Origin: Coprinellus micaceus
Lineage: Eukaryota > Basidiomycota > Agaricomycetes > Agaricales > Psathyrellaceae
Direction: 5' to 3'
Length of the DNA stretch: 64,000 bases
Assembly: GCA_951394405.1 (NCBI GenBank)
Contig: OX596340.1
Coordinates: forward strand, 992,001 to 1,056,000
Shown: positions 13,283-25,692 of the stretch, in pieces
Layout of the letters: every line of letters starts with the position of its first letter
Numbering within the stretch: the stretch's first letter is position 1
The notes under the pieces: generated by a model
Seen by the model: the letters and a program-made list of their open reading frames with translations, nothing else
What the model was told of the DNA's origin: nothing
The model's database searches: none
Program-made: the position numbers and the translations under genes

Positions 13283-14429
13283 ATGGCTGAACTGCCGCCG
13301 GAACTAGTATTTCTCGTCCTTCGAGAAGTATACTACCTCGGAGAGGCCGACCTTCATGACGAATACCTGCCCGACAGGCCAACCCTCTGCTCATGCGCAC
13401 TCGTGAACTCGAATTGGAGAGAGTTAGCCCAGAGCCTCTTATTCAAGTCTGTCGTATGCGAGCCTAGATTTGAAAAGGCCATCCTGAGGAAGGATAGTGC
13501 TCCTCTCAAACACGTTCGCATTATGGACTTCACGGTTCCTCACGATGCAAATGGTCAGCAGGAATTTGGCAAAATGGTCGGACTCGCGCTTGATCGATGC
13601 CCTTCCCTCCACGAGATCATTTGGCGCGGGAGTGGAGTCAGTGGTGAACTCCCAGAATCAACTCTATCTGACATACGCAGACATAACCCGTCAGTTCGGT
13701 CCTTACGAATCTACTCGTGGAGCCCTTCAACGACCTTCATCTACCTGCTGCCCTCTTGCTTCCCAAGTTTGCAGTTTCTTTTCATAGTAATATCCCCACC
13801 TTACTGCCGCCATTTGCCTCCTCCCCCAGACGACTTCCTTGTGGGCTGCTGCCTTTTCGAGCTGAGACTGTCTGGTTTTCCACACAGTTTCTTTCCAGGC
13901 GTTTTTCAATCGCAACACGCGCTTCAGATCCTGGACGTTCCGTGGATTTCGAGCTCCCAGCTTCTAACAACAATCCTCCCCTCCCTACGCATCTACGATC
14001 CCTACGATTGAGGCGTGTACCAAGCTAGAGGAGTTGATGGTCGTGATAGAGCACCAGAGTGCTCCACTTCCAGATCCCCTCCCATTGAACTTGAAGCACC
14101 TCTTGATCAAGGTCCCAGGGGTCACAAGTTTGAACGTTGCTGCGTTCGTATCCTCTGTGATCCAAGCAATAACTGGGTCGACACTTCGATCCATTCGACT
14201 GCGTGGGGAGGTGTGGATCATTGAGGAAGAAGCCCTTGCTTCGCTGCGGAGTGCATCCAATGAGCATGGCGTCGCTCTTCTGGTGGAGATGTTTGCAACT
14301 TTCCCGGTGAGTTCTAACCCACGCAGTTCAAACATATTTTCATTACCTTTCCGTTAGGATGAGATGTGTGTGAAGGCACCCAGTTTCCCTCGCAGGCGCT
14401 CAATCTCCAACCTCGCTCTCATGAATTAG
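13283..14429 (+). pseudogene. F-box-like/LRR-like gene, frameshifted copy of its right-hand neighbour
   Basis: Starts MAELPPELVFLVLREVYYL with the same F-box-like N-terminus, SCALVNSNWRELAQSLLFKS block and leucine-rich body as the gene at 14904. Compared with that paralogue it lacks 1 nt near 13930-13990 and 34 nt near 14007-14013, a net 35-nt loss. This shifts the frame and puts a TGA at 14009-14011. Downstream, the shifted frame resumes the homologous sequence (CTKLEELMVVIE...FVSSVIQAI...LRSIRLRG). It then has the family's 3' intron (about 14309-14358) and a terminal exon ending SFPRRRSISN and LMN, TAG at 14427-14429. So it is a nearly full-length but disrupted copy, unless an unrecognised intron removes the gap. 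Intact tail and splice sites imply recent decay or a sequencing error. Confidence 0.7.
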
Positions 14430-14903
14430 GTTTATGCTTTCATTGACGTCCGTTAATCGATATTATTGGTCCGAAAATCGGGGGTATCCTTCGAACGGTA
14501 AATATTGGAGAGGGGTGCCGGTGGATACTGTTGGGTTCACAGCAAGTGTTAGGTTGAGTTTGCGGCTTTAGGGATCCAAAACACGGAATCGTACAGTCTG
14601 ACTACGGGAGACTAAGTTTGCGGTTCATCCAAAATATACGTGACGGAAACTGCCGTGGACACTGATCCGAACTTCCGCACGGACCTCACCCTCACCGCAC
14701 GACACTCGCTAGCATCCTGCCCAGAACCACCACGGCGACTTATATTGTGGAAAGGGATTTAAGTCGACGGCCGAAGCCTCGACCAGCACTTCGTTCTTGC
14801 CCTGGCATAGTCGTAGCATTGCAGAGCCCCGAAATCGGTATGTTGCGTCCTGCTCAAGTTCTCTCCCATTCCGCATCTCATGAACTCAGCTAGGGTGGTT
14901 TAA
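14430..14903. other. spacer between tandem F-box-like copies
   Basis: 474 bp without coding signal. It carries the presumed 3' UTR of the frameshifted copy and the promoter of the next gene. Nothing else is recognised. Confidence 0.4.
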
Positions 14904-16100
14904 ATGGCTGAGATACCCCCAGACATAATCACCCTCGTATTGAGAGAAATTTATTATCTACGAAAAGTCGACTTTTCCGCAGAGCACCAGCCCGACAGCC
15001 CGACCCTTCGCTCCTGCGCTCTCGTGAACTCTGTCTGGATAGAGGCAGCCCAGAGCCTCTTGTTCAAGTCTGTTGTATGCAACCCGAGCTTTGCGAACAC
15101 CATCTTGGAGGGGAACAGCGCGCTCCTGAAATATGTTCGCATTATCGACCTCAAGACTCCCAACGACGAAAACGCGCTGGAGGAATTTGGGAAACTCGTT
15201 GGCCTCGCGCTCGATCGATGCCCTTTCCTGTACGAGCTCGTTTGGCGCGGGGAAGAGCAATACGCGCTCTCAGATATAGCTCTATCTGACATACGCGCAC
15301 GCGGCGCATCAGTTCGTTCCCTACGAATCCACTGGCGCGATCCTTCAACCAACTATTACTATCGACTCCCTACTTGCTTCCCATCGTTGCGGTTCCTCTC
15401 CATCACAACCTACGCCAATTTCGATTCCCATTTTAGAGCGCCCACTCCGCCCTCTGACTTCCTCGCAGGCCTTTCGCTATTCGAGCTAAGGCTGTCTGGG
15501 GGTTCAGACAGTGTCCTGAAAAACGTGTGCCAATCGCAACACTCCCTTCAGGTCCTCGAAATTCCCTCAATCTTGGACCTTGGGATTTTGAAGGCGGTTC
15601 GACCTCACCTCGTTAATCTACGATCCCTGCGACTGAAACGCTTTACCGAGGTCGAGAGAAGCCTCCTAGAGACATGCACCAAGCTAGAGGAGTTGATGGT
15701 CGTGATAGAGGATCGCAGCCCCGGCCTCCCAGTTCCTTTGCCATCGCCTTTGAAGCACCTTTTAATCATGATTGCATGGGGAGGTATGGGCAGCCATGCC
15801 ACCACCTTCGTATCCTCAGTCACCCAGGCAGTCACCCGGCCATACACGCTCCGATCCATTCGACTGCGTGGGCCAACGTGGAACCTGAACGAGGACCTAT
15901 CTGCCCTGCGCAGTGCCTGTGAAGACCGCGACGTTGAACTTGTGGTCAAGTCCTTTGCACCTTGGCCGGTGAGTTCTCCTCGCCGTTCCTCACCCAGATG
16001 TTCATTACCTTTCCTATAGGATGAGATGTGCGTAAAGGCCTCGACAGGGTGTAACTTCCCTCGAAGACGCTCAATTTCCAACTTCACTCTCATGAATTAG
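14904..16100 (+). CDS. F-box-like protein with leucine-rich body and C-terminal RRRSxS tail
   Basis: Two exons, 14904-15968 and 16020-16100, give 381 residues. Residues 1-60 (AEIPPDIITLVLREIYYL, SCALVNSVWIEAAQSLLFKS) fit the F-box-like fold that in fungi usually docks to Skp1 in SCF ubiquitin ligases. The body has irregular leucine-rich segments (LRSLRIHW, LRSLRLKRF, KLEELMVVIE, LKHLLIMI, LRSIRLRG). The intron (GTGAGTTCT to CCTATAG) is phase 0, right after WP. The last exon encodes 26 residues ending NFPRRRSISNFTLMN. The same intron and tail occur in the copies at 13.3 and 44.7 kb. Substrate and partners are unknown; SCF membership is inferred only from the F-box-like start. Confidence 0.75.
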
Positions 16101-16283
16101 TTTTTCACTTGCAATGCATCTTTTCAAAAGGCTGTAGTAGGAGATAGTGGTATAAATATTGAGAGCATCTTTCGAATATCTGCAGCGATATGGATGCCGG
16201 TGGGTCCACCCATCACGAAGTTTGTAATCGCTGATGCCGAACGCGATGCGCCTCTCTTCCTCTGAACCGTCATCTCCACGAAT

Positions 16284-17796
16284 ATGAACGCCGGATGGGC
16301 ACCACCATCTACGGCCCTCGTAGAGCTTCACCCAGATACTAAAACACGAAGCAAGGCGGTCGCTCGCAGGGACACCCCAATCGGATCTACCATTTTCTCG
16401 ACCCCCGCTTTTGCGACCGCTCTCATAGAGGGTGAGAAGGGACATCGGTGTGATTACTGCCTCAAAGAACAATCGAGTCTGAAGAGATGCTCGGGTTGCG
16501 GAAGCTACTGGTATTGCGACGCGAAATGTGCGCACCTTTGCCCTCGTATCAGCTTCCTGCTTGTTTGACGACATGCAGGCCAGAACGAGCATTGGCAAGC
16601 TCACAAACGAATCTGCAAGAAGATAAACCAGTTCATGAACTCGATGGCATTCCAGCAACTTGAAAAACACGAAAGGATGGACTCGCTTTTGCTCACCCAT
16701 CTTCTCGCGCACCTGTCAACCCTCTCCGAGCCCTATTCGCCCGAGGCCTCGACGGAGCTGTCGATCACACTCTCACTTCTACCTGGTCCTTCAACTGACG
16801 CTGCCGCGTCTAATCCACCTTATTGTCCGATTAAGCCACCACCGCCGTCGGAAGGTCTTGTATCTGACATATATTCTCGGTTCGGCAACAACAACTTTAC
16901 GATTCACTCGCATCTCAACTCAATCGCGCATGGGGTCTTCCCCCAAGCAAGCAGGATGTTCAATCATTCGTGTACGCCGAACGCGGTGGCGAAGTATGTG
17001 CTGAAGCCCGGAGAGGTGGCGGTGATGCAGGTGGTTTCGTTACGCGATATATCTAGAGGCGAAGAGGTAAGGAGGACGTTTACTCTGATTAGGATCGTCC
17101 CTGATGTCCTTTAGGTGTGCATACCATACATCGACCCGGCGCTGATGCAAACCCGGCACAAAGTCTTCCAAATCACCTACGGGTTTACATGCGAATGTTT
17201 CACCTGCACCTTCCTGCACAAGGCTGGCCAGATCCCCGAACCTTCACTCGAGCATGGAGACCTCGTTCAGCTCGGGCTACAACTGCGCGAATTCGTCGGC
17301 GTCGAACATTACTTGAAGACAGGGAAGCTGGAGAAGAAGACGCTGGAAGATCTTCCCAAACCACTCCGCAGCGTGCTAAACGAGTCATACATGGCCGAGT
17401 TGTCGGAAACGTTCAGCAAGTCGTCGCACGAAGGAAACTACGCCAGAGCCGCTGACAGTGGTGTCACACTACTGGCTCTATACCTCCTCGTCTACCCCAA
17501 GAACTATCCTCAGATAGGTGCGAACCCATCTTTCTCTCTGAGCTCGTATCATTATTTCTCATGTCATACGTACCCTAGGCATGCATCTCTTGGAGATGGC
17601 AAAGACGCAATGGAACCACTCCTTTGTAGCTTTGACGCCCTCGGGTGAGGAGAAAGAGGTCTCGAAGGACATCGTTCTCCAACTCCTCGACCTCGCAAGG
17701 AAAACGCTGCAGGTCCTTGGAACGGAAGGAGATTCAGAAACGGCGGGGCCATTCAAGGAGATAGACGTCCTTGAAGGTTTGGTGAGGGATGCATGA
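16284..17796 (+). CDS. SET-MYND (SMYD-type) lysine methyltransferase-like protein
   Basis: Four exons, roughly 440 residues. The first part of the SET domain (residues about 10-50) is interrupted by a MYND zinc finger CDYCLKEQSSLKRCSGC...WYCDAKC...HWQAHKRIC (about residues 55-95; an intron splits its later Cys codon). The SET core then resumes with NHSCTPNAVAKY and SRGEEVCIPYID. A post-SET CECFTC and a helical C-terminal region (LLALYLLVYPKNYPQIGMHLLEMAKTQW, split by an intron) follow. This order is the SMYD architecture, which methylates lysines on histones or other proteins using S-adenosylmethionine. NHSC, the catalytic-core Tyr in YID and the post-SET cysteines are present, so the enzyme looks intact. 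Target not predictable. Stop TGA at 17794-17796. Confidence 0.88.
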
Positions 17797-18517
17797 CTTG
17801 GATAGATAGATGACCGCGACGTCGTTACTCGCAATTCACGCAAATCCTCTCCGCCGACTGCGTCCTGGGTGTTTTCCCTTTCCAATGTTCCCACTGGCTT
17901 CCAGGATGCCTTCTAGGTCAACGGACCTAACCCGTCCTAGCCGCGGATGCGCCACCTTCTTTCAAGAACCTTCCCAGAGATCGCACATACGTACACCTAA
18001 TTTCCGGCGTCACCTCAAGGCGCCCCTCGTGTTCGCTTCTCCCTCGGAATGCCCGCCATGTGCGCTACTATTCCCTAAATTTGGCTGATACTCTGAGCCT
18101 CGTTTACAGCGTTCGGTACCCTCTTTCGCCGCACGGACTTCCCATTGGGGAACGAGGTTCGCGAGGCGCGGTCCCCCTGACGAATATGGCAAGTCGATGT
18201 CCGGATTGTTGTGCTGGGAAGTGTAAAAAGGTAAAACAGGGCTATGGGTCTTGGGAGTCTATGGAGGCAGAGTGAGTGCGCCCCGGCGAGTGCCAAGAGT
18301 CCAATAGGCTTCCCGAAGGCGAAGACAAAGGAAGAGAAGAGAGTTCAAGGGGCGCCCGGTGTTCCTTCCACGTATTCTTAGTACCTTGAGGCGATCCAGT
18401 TATGAAGAGGCCTCTGCACGTTGGGTTTTCGCTTTCCTTCCTTCCTTCCCTCCCCATTTTCCCGTCCGCTTGCGATACCGACCTCAACCGCGACATCTTA
18501 GACGACCTTGAGCGGGA
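17797..18517. other. gene-free interval
   Basis: 721 bp between two plus-strand genes. Short open frames (for example 18060-18275) show no homology I recognise. A CTTCC tract (18433-18452) and other pyrimidine stretches precede the next gene, as is common in fungal promoters. Confidence 0.4.
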
Positions 18518-21372
18518 ATGCCCAAAAAATTCAGCATCCACATCCCTCCCATCGTGCGACCACGTTCAAGCCAAGATACACACTCGTTCCAGCGCCTACG
18601 GTCGTTCTACCTCTCCCCGTCTCCGACCAAGGCCCAGTTCGATGTTACGAGCCTATCCCCGCCCCCGGGTGGATCCGCCAACCCAAGCCCCATTAGCACT
18701 CACTTTCCGCTAGGAATCTCCCCTCAGACCCCCACCGCGGCTGGGGACAACTCCTCCGAGCGCACTCTCCGCGCAGTGTGTTCGATGGATTCTGTGGCTC
18801 AAACCAAGTACCCGGGCTTTGCCACGAGCGTATCTGTACACGACGCAGAGAAGGGGGTTGGGGCCCCTCGGAAAACGTGGATGGGATTTAGGCGCCCGAG
18901 GAGGACCAGGTGCCGTGGTACGCTCATCATGCTCTGCGTGGTTGTGCTCTCTCTGTTCCTTGTGATGTGCCTCTCCCTGGCGTTCGTCGGAGGCAACGCA
19001 GGAGATGGGTATTTCAGGAAGGAGTTGGAACAGGTGGCGAAGAGTGATCCTGGGGTGAGTCCTCCTGCTTGTTTATGAATCCGCGTGCTGAAGAATGCCT
19101 GCTTGACGGTAGATCGTTCTTGTCGGAGAAAGCGTTGACGTCGACATTGACGAACCGTCTGTGGATATTCGGTGGTCTATCCTGGCCTGTGGAGGCAGCT
19201 TCGTCCTGCCCGGTTCTGAGGGACTGCTTGGGAGCGCGGAGTGCGGTTTACCCATCGAGCCTCTTCAAATCTTCGTGGACAGGTGAGTCGTCCCTTCCTT
19301 TGGATATCCGCACCTGTATCGCAGAGCTAACGGACCTCTTTTCAATTCGCTTCAGCGAAACGACCCCGGTAGCGACGTACAACCCCACCCTCATCCCATA
19401 CCAGCGGTCCACGGGGCACAGGCGCAACATCGAGAGCCTCGTCCGGTTCACGACCACCCATGTACTCGACGTGCACAAAGCCCGGTTGTACCCATTCGAC
19501 AGCTACAAGCTTACGAGTAGCTTGCGAGCTGCCCGCGTCCCTGTCACGAACGTCTCAGACCCGGGGATGTCAGGGCCTCGAGTGGAGGATGCGCTGAGGA
19601 TCAGTAGGATTCTGGCGCAGGGGTTGACGAGTAATTTTGATATTGAGACAAGCGACATGGAGAGCTTCCTCCAGGCGCCTGCGTCTCCTGAGGCAGCCTC
19701 GGCCTCATCCCTCTCGACGTCACAGTCAACTTCGTCGACTAGCACCTCCACAAGCCCTACTAGCACCTCCGCATCTACCTCTACTACCACTCCGACTTCC
19801 ACCCCCACCCCCGCTCCCCAACGTCGCGCAGAAAGCGGCCTCTCCTCCGCGCTCTCCCCCCAAACACCCTTCCCCTCCCGCGACTTCGACATGCAGATCA
19901 CGCGCCCGCCCACAGCCCAGATGTTCGTCTTCCTCATGTTCGCGCTGAGCTGGGTCCTCGTCCACGTATCGGTGACGATGGTGTTCCTTGCTCGGAGGTC
20001 GAATCGCGTTTCGGTGCCCTCACCGTCCTTGCTTAAAACCCATGAAAACGAAGAGAATGGGGAGTTGCAGAGAGGGTGCGGTGAGAGGGCTGCGATGACG
20101 AGGTTGATGGGGTACACCTTTCTGAGCGTAGCGGTGTTCGGGGCGATATTGGGTATGCGGCAGAGTATGCCAGACGCCCCGGGTCTCGACGGGGTCCTCC
20201 TCGACTGTATCGGGTTCTTCCCCCAAGTCATCGTCACCGGCCTCTGCATCCTCGCTCTCCTCTTCACCATCGCCGCCAGGGAACTCGACACCATCGGTGC
20301 TCCCGTACAATGCGTCTGCCACTACGCCTCTGGGTCGCACCAGTACCCAACTGGCCAATGCCATTGTCATTGCCCCAGGGACCTCGACGACCCCCAATGC
20401 ACCCCCGGACGCGGGACGTGGCCCCACCCTCACGAACACACCGCAACAGACAGCGAAGGCTCCTCAGACTCCTCCGCAACCACAAGTCCCGACCACGTCC
20501 AATACGCGCGCCGCTACCCCGGCCACCCGACGCAACGCTGCCGCCAGTCGTTGATCTCAGCCTTCCCCCCGCCCCCCGGCTTCCGACGGTCCCAGAGCCT
20601 CTCGTCGCCGTTCTCACCGAGCACGTCGTCCCCGGCGTCGTCCACGCCCGTTTCGCCAAGGTCGCCGACGTCGCTTGGGATCCCGCCGAGAGGGGGGGTG
20701 TCGCGCGCGTGTAACAACAGTATGCATGCCAATGCGCATGTGTGTACGTCGTCGAACGGGTCTTCGTCTTCGGCTGGTGCGGACTTGGGTCACTGGCATT
20801 TCCCCTCGGCCTCCACGCACTCTCTGCCCGTCTCACCGACACGGATTCCCGGAGAGCTGGAGAGGAGCAGAGTTATGAGTCCCAGCCCGAAACTTCCTAG
20901 GAGTCCGTTGGCGCCTCTCTCTGGCCCTATATCCCCGATCGGCTTCGCGAGCCCCTCGTCCCCCACGAGCCCCCTGAGCCCGACCAGCCCAACACCAAGC
21001 ATCGGCGGTCGAAAAAAGTTCGCCTTCGCCCTGGGTTCCGTCTTCGGGGGCTCCCCCTCCCCACCCGCCTCGCCCAACTCGAAGCTCGGGTTCTCCTTGT
21101 CGCCCTTGTCGTCGAGTCCCGGACTCGGACTTGGGGGAGGAGGAGGCGCGAAGAGGGGGAGTGGGCCGAGGAAGGGCTCGGGGAGTAGGGGGAGTTTGGG
21201 GTTGCGGGGGAGGGAGAGGGGTGGGGGTGAGGGGGATGTGGAGTTGGAGGTGAGGAGGAGGGAGAAGAGGAGGGAGAGTGGGGTTGGGCATAGGAGGGTT
21301 AGGACGGCGAGTGTTACGAGGGAGGGGGAGGAGAGGGAGGTGTCGAGGTGGAGTGACCATGAGGATGATTGA
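18518..21372 (+). CDS. DUF4436-like multi-pass membrane protein with long Ser/Pro cytosolic tail
   Basis: Three exons, about 915 residues. A Ser/Pro-rich N-terminus leads to a first membrane helix (LIMLCVVVLSLFLVMCLSLAF, near 18925-18990). A lumenal or extracellular domain follows with VHKARLYPFDSYKL, the hallmark of DUF4436 proteins, then a Ser/Thr-rich hinge. Three more hydrophobic helices come near 19920-19990, 20100-20160 and 20195-20275. The remaining ~370 residues are Ser/Pro/Gly-rich with a Cys/His cluster (VQCVCHY...CHCHCPRD), and the end is very basic and Gly/Arg-rich. Introns: one after DPG (about 19052-19111) and one after FVD (about 19272-19355). Family function is unknown. The C-terminal tail is an extreme low-complexity region, so its exact end relies on the single open frame. 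Confidence 0.75.
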
Positions 21373-21561
21373 GGAGTTTGTAGGATATAGAAGGTCGGAG
21401 CTGGGGAGTCGAACTAAAGCGAAGACACGATAGACGCTTACTGTAAACTGAACCGACATGGTACTGACAGACGGACTCGCTGACTTATTGAATCATTATT
21501 TGTATTGTATTGTACAACGTACCATTGGATGGTCGGAAATATATATATTCGTTTTCTTGTG

Positions 21562-22407
21562 TTACTCTTCATCTTCCCCGAACAAGCGTTTTCTGTGGTA
21601 CAAGCTATCAGTTACCTTCCTCGAGCAACAAAAGTAAAGAAAAGGTAGACTCACACTCTATCTGGGGCATCACTGAAGAACGTCCGTCCACCAACCATCT
21701 CCCTCGTCCACACATCCCTCATGAACCACCCCACATGCCCAACCGCGCACCCAATCAAGTCCCCCGCAGCCGCCCTCCACGTCCCATTCAAGATCCACGA
21801 GAACGCCACCAGCGCCACGGGGAGGTAAGGCGCGGTAATGGTGATCAAGCCGAACAGGGAGATGGGGGTGGACGGGTGCCGCCGGCTCCAGATGTATATG
21901 GGGACGAAGGCGAGGGGGGAGGAGAGGAAGGGGAGGTTGAAGAGCGGGGAGAGGGCGAGGAGCATGATGGAGGAGAGGAAGAGGAGCCAGAAGTAGTCGG
22001 CTTTGCGGTTGGGGAAGGAGGATTCTTCGAGCATTCGGCTGTACCGCATGCTGCAATGTCATTTCGAGTTTGGTGTCAGTCGATATCAATCGGTGAAGGA
22101 GGAGAGGGAGAGACGCACAAGAAGAAGAGGTGGAAGACGTAGTCCAGGGATATTGGACCAAAGTAGAAGAAGTTGGACACGGCTCGCCAGGGCTGCATCA
22201 TGACGAAGGCGCTCTTGGGGCTATAGTACATCTGTAGCGGTGTTACGAGTTGGCATTGCTGCGAGATCGTTTAGAGTTGACTTCTCATTCGTGCTTTGAA
22301 CGAAGGACTGGACGTACTACTGCCAAGCTCGTGAGCACGGATAAACCTAGCCATGCTCTGGTTACTGGTGGTATCTGGCGAATCCAATCTTCGACGCCGA
22401 CGGGCAT
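21562..22407 (-). CDS. Derlin (Der1-like) rhomboid pseudoprotease of ER-associated degradation
   Basis: From the ATG at 22407: MPVGVEDWIRQIPPVTRAW, then (after an intron) QCQLVTPLQMYY, a block WRAVSNFFYFGPISLDYVFH, and LFFLMRYSRMLEES. Multiple hydrophobic helices follow (LLFLSSIMLLALSPL, ALVAFSWILNGTW, DLIGCAVGHVGWFMRDVW). This is the Derlin arrangement; family members form the ER retrotranslocation channel that feeds misfolded proteins to Cdc48 and the proteasome. A last small exon, joined across an intron after APDRV, ends KRLFGEDEE with TAA (minus strand, 21562-21564). I see no C-terminal SHP box in this short tail. About 240 residues, four exons. It converges with the DUF4436-like gene 189 bp away. 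Der1 versus Dfm1 class is not resolved. Confidence 0.88.
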
Positions 22408-23639
22408 GGTGGTGGTTCGGGAGCAAGCTCGGATGTGAGGACGAGGAGAGCGCCGCGACGTGTTCGCACGTGGCATGGTTAGGGGCTGTATGACCACATC
22501 TGGACGCTCGGCAAACTCCGGCTGTGCGGGATTGGCGGGTGAGTTGAGTTTAGCGCCCATCCACTTGAACCTTCCTATCGACACCCTCCGTCGGTGTCGG
22601 GGTATACACACACGCAGAAGGGTGTAACTCAAATGTTGCGGATATTTTTATACGCCTTCTACCGACCCCAATGTGCATTATTGTCGTCAACCTGTCGACC
22701 CTCGCTTCATATCGAATTTTACCTCCCTTCACCCTGCTGCCTCACTCAGCTCCTCCTGCCTACAACCCATATATGGTACATGCTAGGGAACTCCTGGAGC
22801 CCCTAGGTCCCTCAAAAATCTCCCTTTGGCCACCCTCTTTGCTTGGACGATTTTGTTCGCCCCTCTTGGCTCGCATCAGCAGCTGTTCCGCTCAGGACGA
22901 CGTCTTCCATCCCGGCCACCCTGGGCCTCGGGAGACACGGGAGAATCCCCTGGCCTGACATCTGTCCTCCCTCGAGTTACGCCATAGTATACGATCGTCC
23001 GGATCAAGGAGGCAGGGACCCGGCCAAGGTTCTCACTCCGTAGCGTCGAATTTTAGCGCCCAACTGGGCCCTGTCCTCCGAGGACACTTTGACGGAGTCC
23101 CCTAAGCAACGGCTCAACTCGAACGTGCACATTGGAGCTGAAATCAGTCTCCTCCGCGATAAGGGCGAGGCCGTCGTATCACCGCAGAGTCCGAAACACA
23201 TACCCCTCGCTGGGCAAATAATTATCAGAGGACTGGCCCCTGCAGTGTTAAATCATGATGATCATAGTCCCTGGAAAGAGAATGCTTGGGCCTGGAGAAG
23301 AGAGAGAATTGAAAGGATGAATTCATCTTTTGTTGTGTGACTGCGTGACTGAATGGGTGGTTGACAACAAGCGCAATCTGTTATTACACCAGCCAGCACA
23401 CCGCCGCCGTGTTTCTTCCCAAGCCATTACCCGCCGTAATCGCTCTCTCCGCCCTTGCTCGTCGTCCTCAACGTCGACCACCGCATTTCCCTAGACCGGC
23501 AGGCTCCGCTGGTCATCGTCTAGAACGCTCGCAGCCACCGTCGACGCCGTCACAACCAGCTCCCTCGACACCCAGCTCCTTCTTGCTTTCTAGCACGGCC
23601 CCCAGACTCGACGTCCAGGACCACGCTCTCTGTATAACA
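22408..23639. other. divergent intergenic region, derlin / VTS1
   Basis: 1.23 kb holding both 5' flanks. VTS1 is preceded by a long C/T-rich, ATG-containing stretch (23361-23639) in the same frame as the gene, probably 5' UTR. The alternative upstream ATG at 23361 would add 93 low-complexity residues. No RNA gene or repeat seen. Confidence 0.45.
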
Positions 23640-25692
23640 ATGAGTCTCCGACCCCCCACTGCAAGTCCCAGCCCCTCGCCCGGGCCCCACGAAAATGGCA
23701 AGGTCAGCGCCCGCCAGTCCATGGGGCCCTCCGCCCGCGGCACCCCAACTCTCGCACCAGCTTCGCCCCGTCCTGGAGGACAGTCCAGCGCCAGGCCTAC
23801 TAGCGAGCTACTAGGCAGCGGTGCCATGTTCCAAACTCCCGAAGGTGAGTCTCTGCGCTTATCCCGTATCGCCCCAGCTAATCGCCCCCTCTCCACGTCA
23901 GCGGAGGCGCTTGATCAATGGTTTGAAAATCTTCAAAACTACGAAGCCACTCTGGAGGATATGGCTGCTGCCTCCCTGGATGTTAATTTCAAGGAAGAAT
24001 TGAGCGCCATCGAGCAATGTACGCCCCTCTACCTCACCCAGTCCCCATCGTCTAACCCGATCTTGCAGGGTTCAAGGTTCTCTCCGAAGCAGAGCGCACA
24101 GCCGCTCTCTACAGTCTTCTCCAACACTCGACTCAAGTGCAGATCCGCTTCTTCATCACCGTTTTGCAGCAGATGGCGAGGTCCGACCCGATGACGGCTC
24201 TGTTGAGCCCCGCTATGGGTGGTGCGTCGTCCCCGTTCATCCATGAACCAAAATCTGATCTGGGCATTCAGGATCCATGCAAAGCCAGATGGAAGCCAAA
24301 CTCGCCACTTTGAAGTCACCCGGGTTGAAGTCGGGCTTGCCCTCTTCTCCCACTGCCCGCAACTTTAACACTGGGAACCGCCAGTCCCTGGTTTTGGACA
24401 ACAACTCCTTCCTTTCCCCCGATTCCGCGGCTCTCGCTCCCCCTTCCAGCGATGCGGCGGCGACCCTCGCCCAGCAGCGAGCCAAGCTCAAGGCCAGCAA
24501 CGCCTCCCACCGCATTTCAGCCCCTGTTCTCAACTCCTCCGGTGTCGATGCACGCGCATCCTGGGGACCGTCTCACCTCGGCCAGGTCAGCGAACAGCAG
24601 GCACCCGCTCAGGAAGTAGTCATGCCCTCGTCCAGGCCCAAGAGCAGCGACTTCTCTGGCAGCATCGCCTCGCCTAGGCCGGGCGGGGACCAGCAGCAAT
24701 CCGACAGCTGGGCGAACATGGTCTCCACTCCCCTCATTCCCATGTTCAAGGACACTCGCCCTGCCACCCAGACGATCGAGACCCCGCCCAAGTCTGACCA
24801 GCACTGGTCGAGGAACCCCGCTCCCGCCGTGCCGCGTATGGGCGACCCCACCACTCGTCGCCGCAATAAAATGAACGAGGGCGGAAATCACGGCGGTGTC
24901 GTCTACGACGATAACGGCAACCCTATGCCTGGAAGTCAGCAGAGGAACGTCAGCGGGCCTGGAGGACACGGTGGCTGGAACGGTTCCAGGAGCCCAGCGC
25001 TCTCGAACGCCTCTTCAAACAGGTTTGGAGGCAACGACGATGGCGGTAGCCAGCACGGCGGAAGCAACAACCCCGGAGGCATGAATGGACTTGGTATGCA
25101 AATGGGCGGTCCGTTCGGTATGGGCAGCCCGACGTTGGGGATGGGCTTGCCCGGGATGGGTGTCCCGCCGTTGAGTCCGTTCAATATGAACGCGCTTGGC
25201 GTCGGTGGCATGTTTGGTATGGGTATGACCCCCGACCAGCAGGCGCAGCTTCTTGCAGCGCAGATGGCCGCGACTAGCCTCGGTGGGCCGAACGGGTGGT
25301 TGGGTATGCAGCCTTTGGGATCTGCGGGTCTCGGCAGTGGACGCCGTGGCCCTGGAGGTGGAGGTGGAAGGTCGCCTGGATTGAAGAGCGCGAGCAGCGT
25401 TGGCAGCCGTGCGGATACCGGTACTCCCAAGGAAGAGGAGGTCGACCCGGCGTTGTTGAACGACATCCCCGCGTGGCTCAGGAGCCTTCGGCTGCACAAG
25501 TACACTCCCAACTTTGAGGGGTGCAGTTGGAACGATATGGTGCAGATGGACGAGGCGGCGTTGGAGGCGAAGGGTGTTGCGGCGCTGGGAGCGAGGAGGA
25601 AGATGTTGAAGACGTTTGAGAACGTTAGGAAGAAGATGGGTATTGAAGGTGGCCCGCCCGCGCCTAGTGCTCCCAATAGCGCTGCTATCTAA
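23640..25692 (+). CDS. VTS1: Vts1/Smaug-type SAM-domain RNA-binding post-transcriptional regulator
   Basis: Four exons, about 630 residues. The N-terminus is Pro/Ser-rich ([13 protein letters not shown]). A conserved helical module follows across introns 1-3: [40 protein letters not shown] and [15 protein letters not shown]. The middle is Gly/Met/Asn-rich and probably disordered. The C-terminus is a SAM domain ([18 protein letters not shown]...[20 protein letters not shown]) ending near residue 610. Vts1 recognises Smaug-type RNA hairpins through this domain and recruits deadenylation to destabilise target mRNAs. The basic GARRKMLK segment matches the RNA-contacting face of the family. I chose 23640 because it begins the typical short MSLRPPT tail. 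TAA at 25690-25692. Confidence 0.9.

Noticed and set aside
19503..20294. 263-residue antisense frame in the DUF4436-like gene
   Set aside because: Mirror of a GC- and Ser/Thr-rich coding strand; long antisense frames are expected there.
24936..25676. 246-residue antisense frame inside VTS1
   Set aside because: Gly/Met-rich low-complexity coding region creates an open antisense Pro-rich frame; no independent support.
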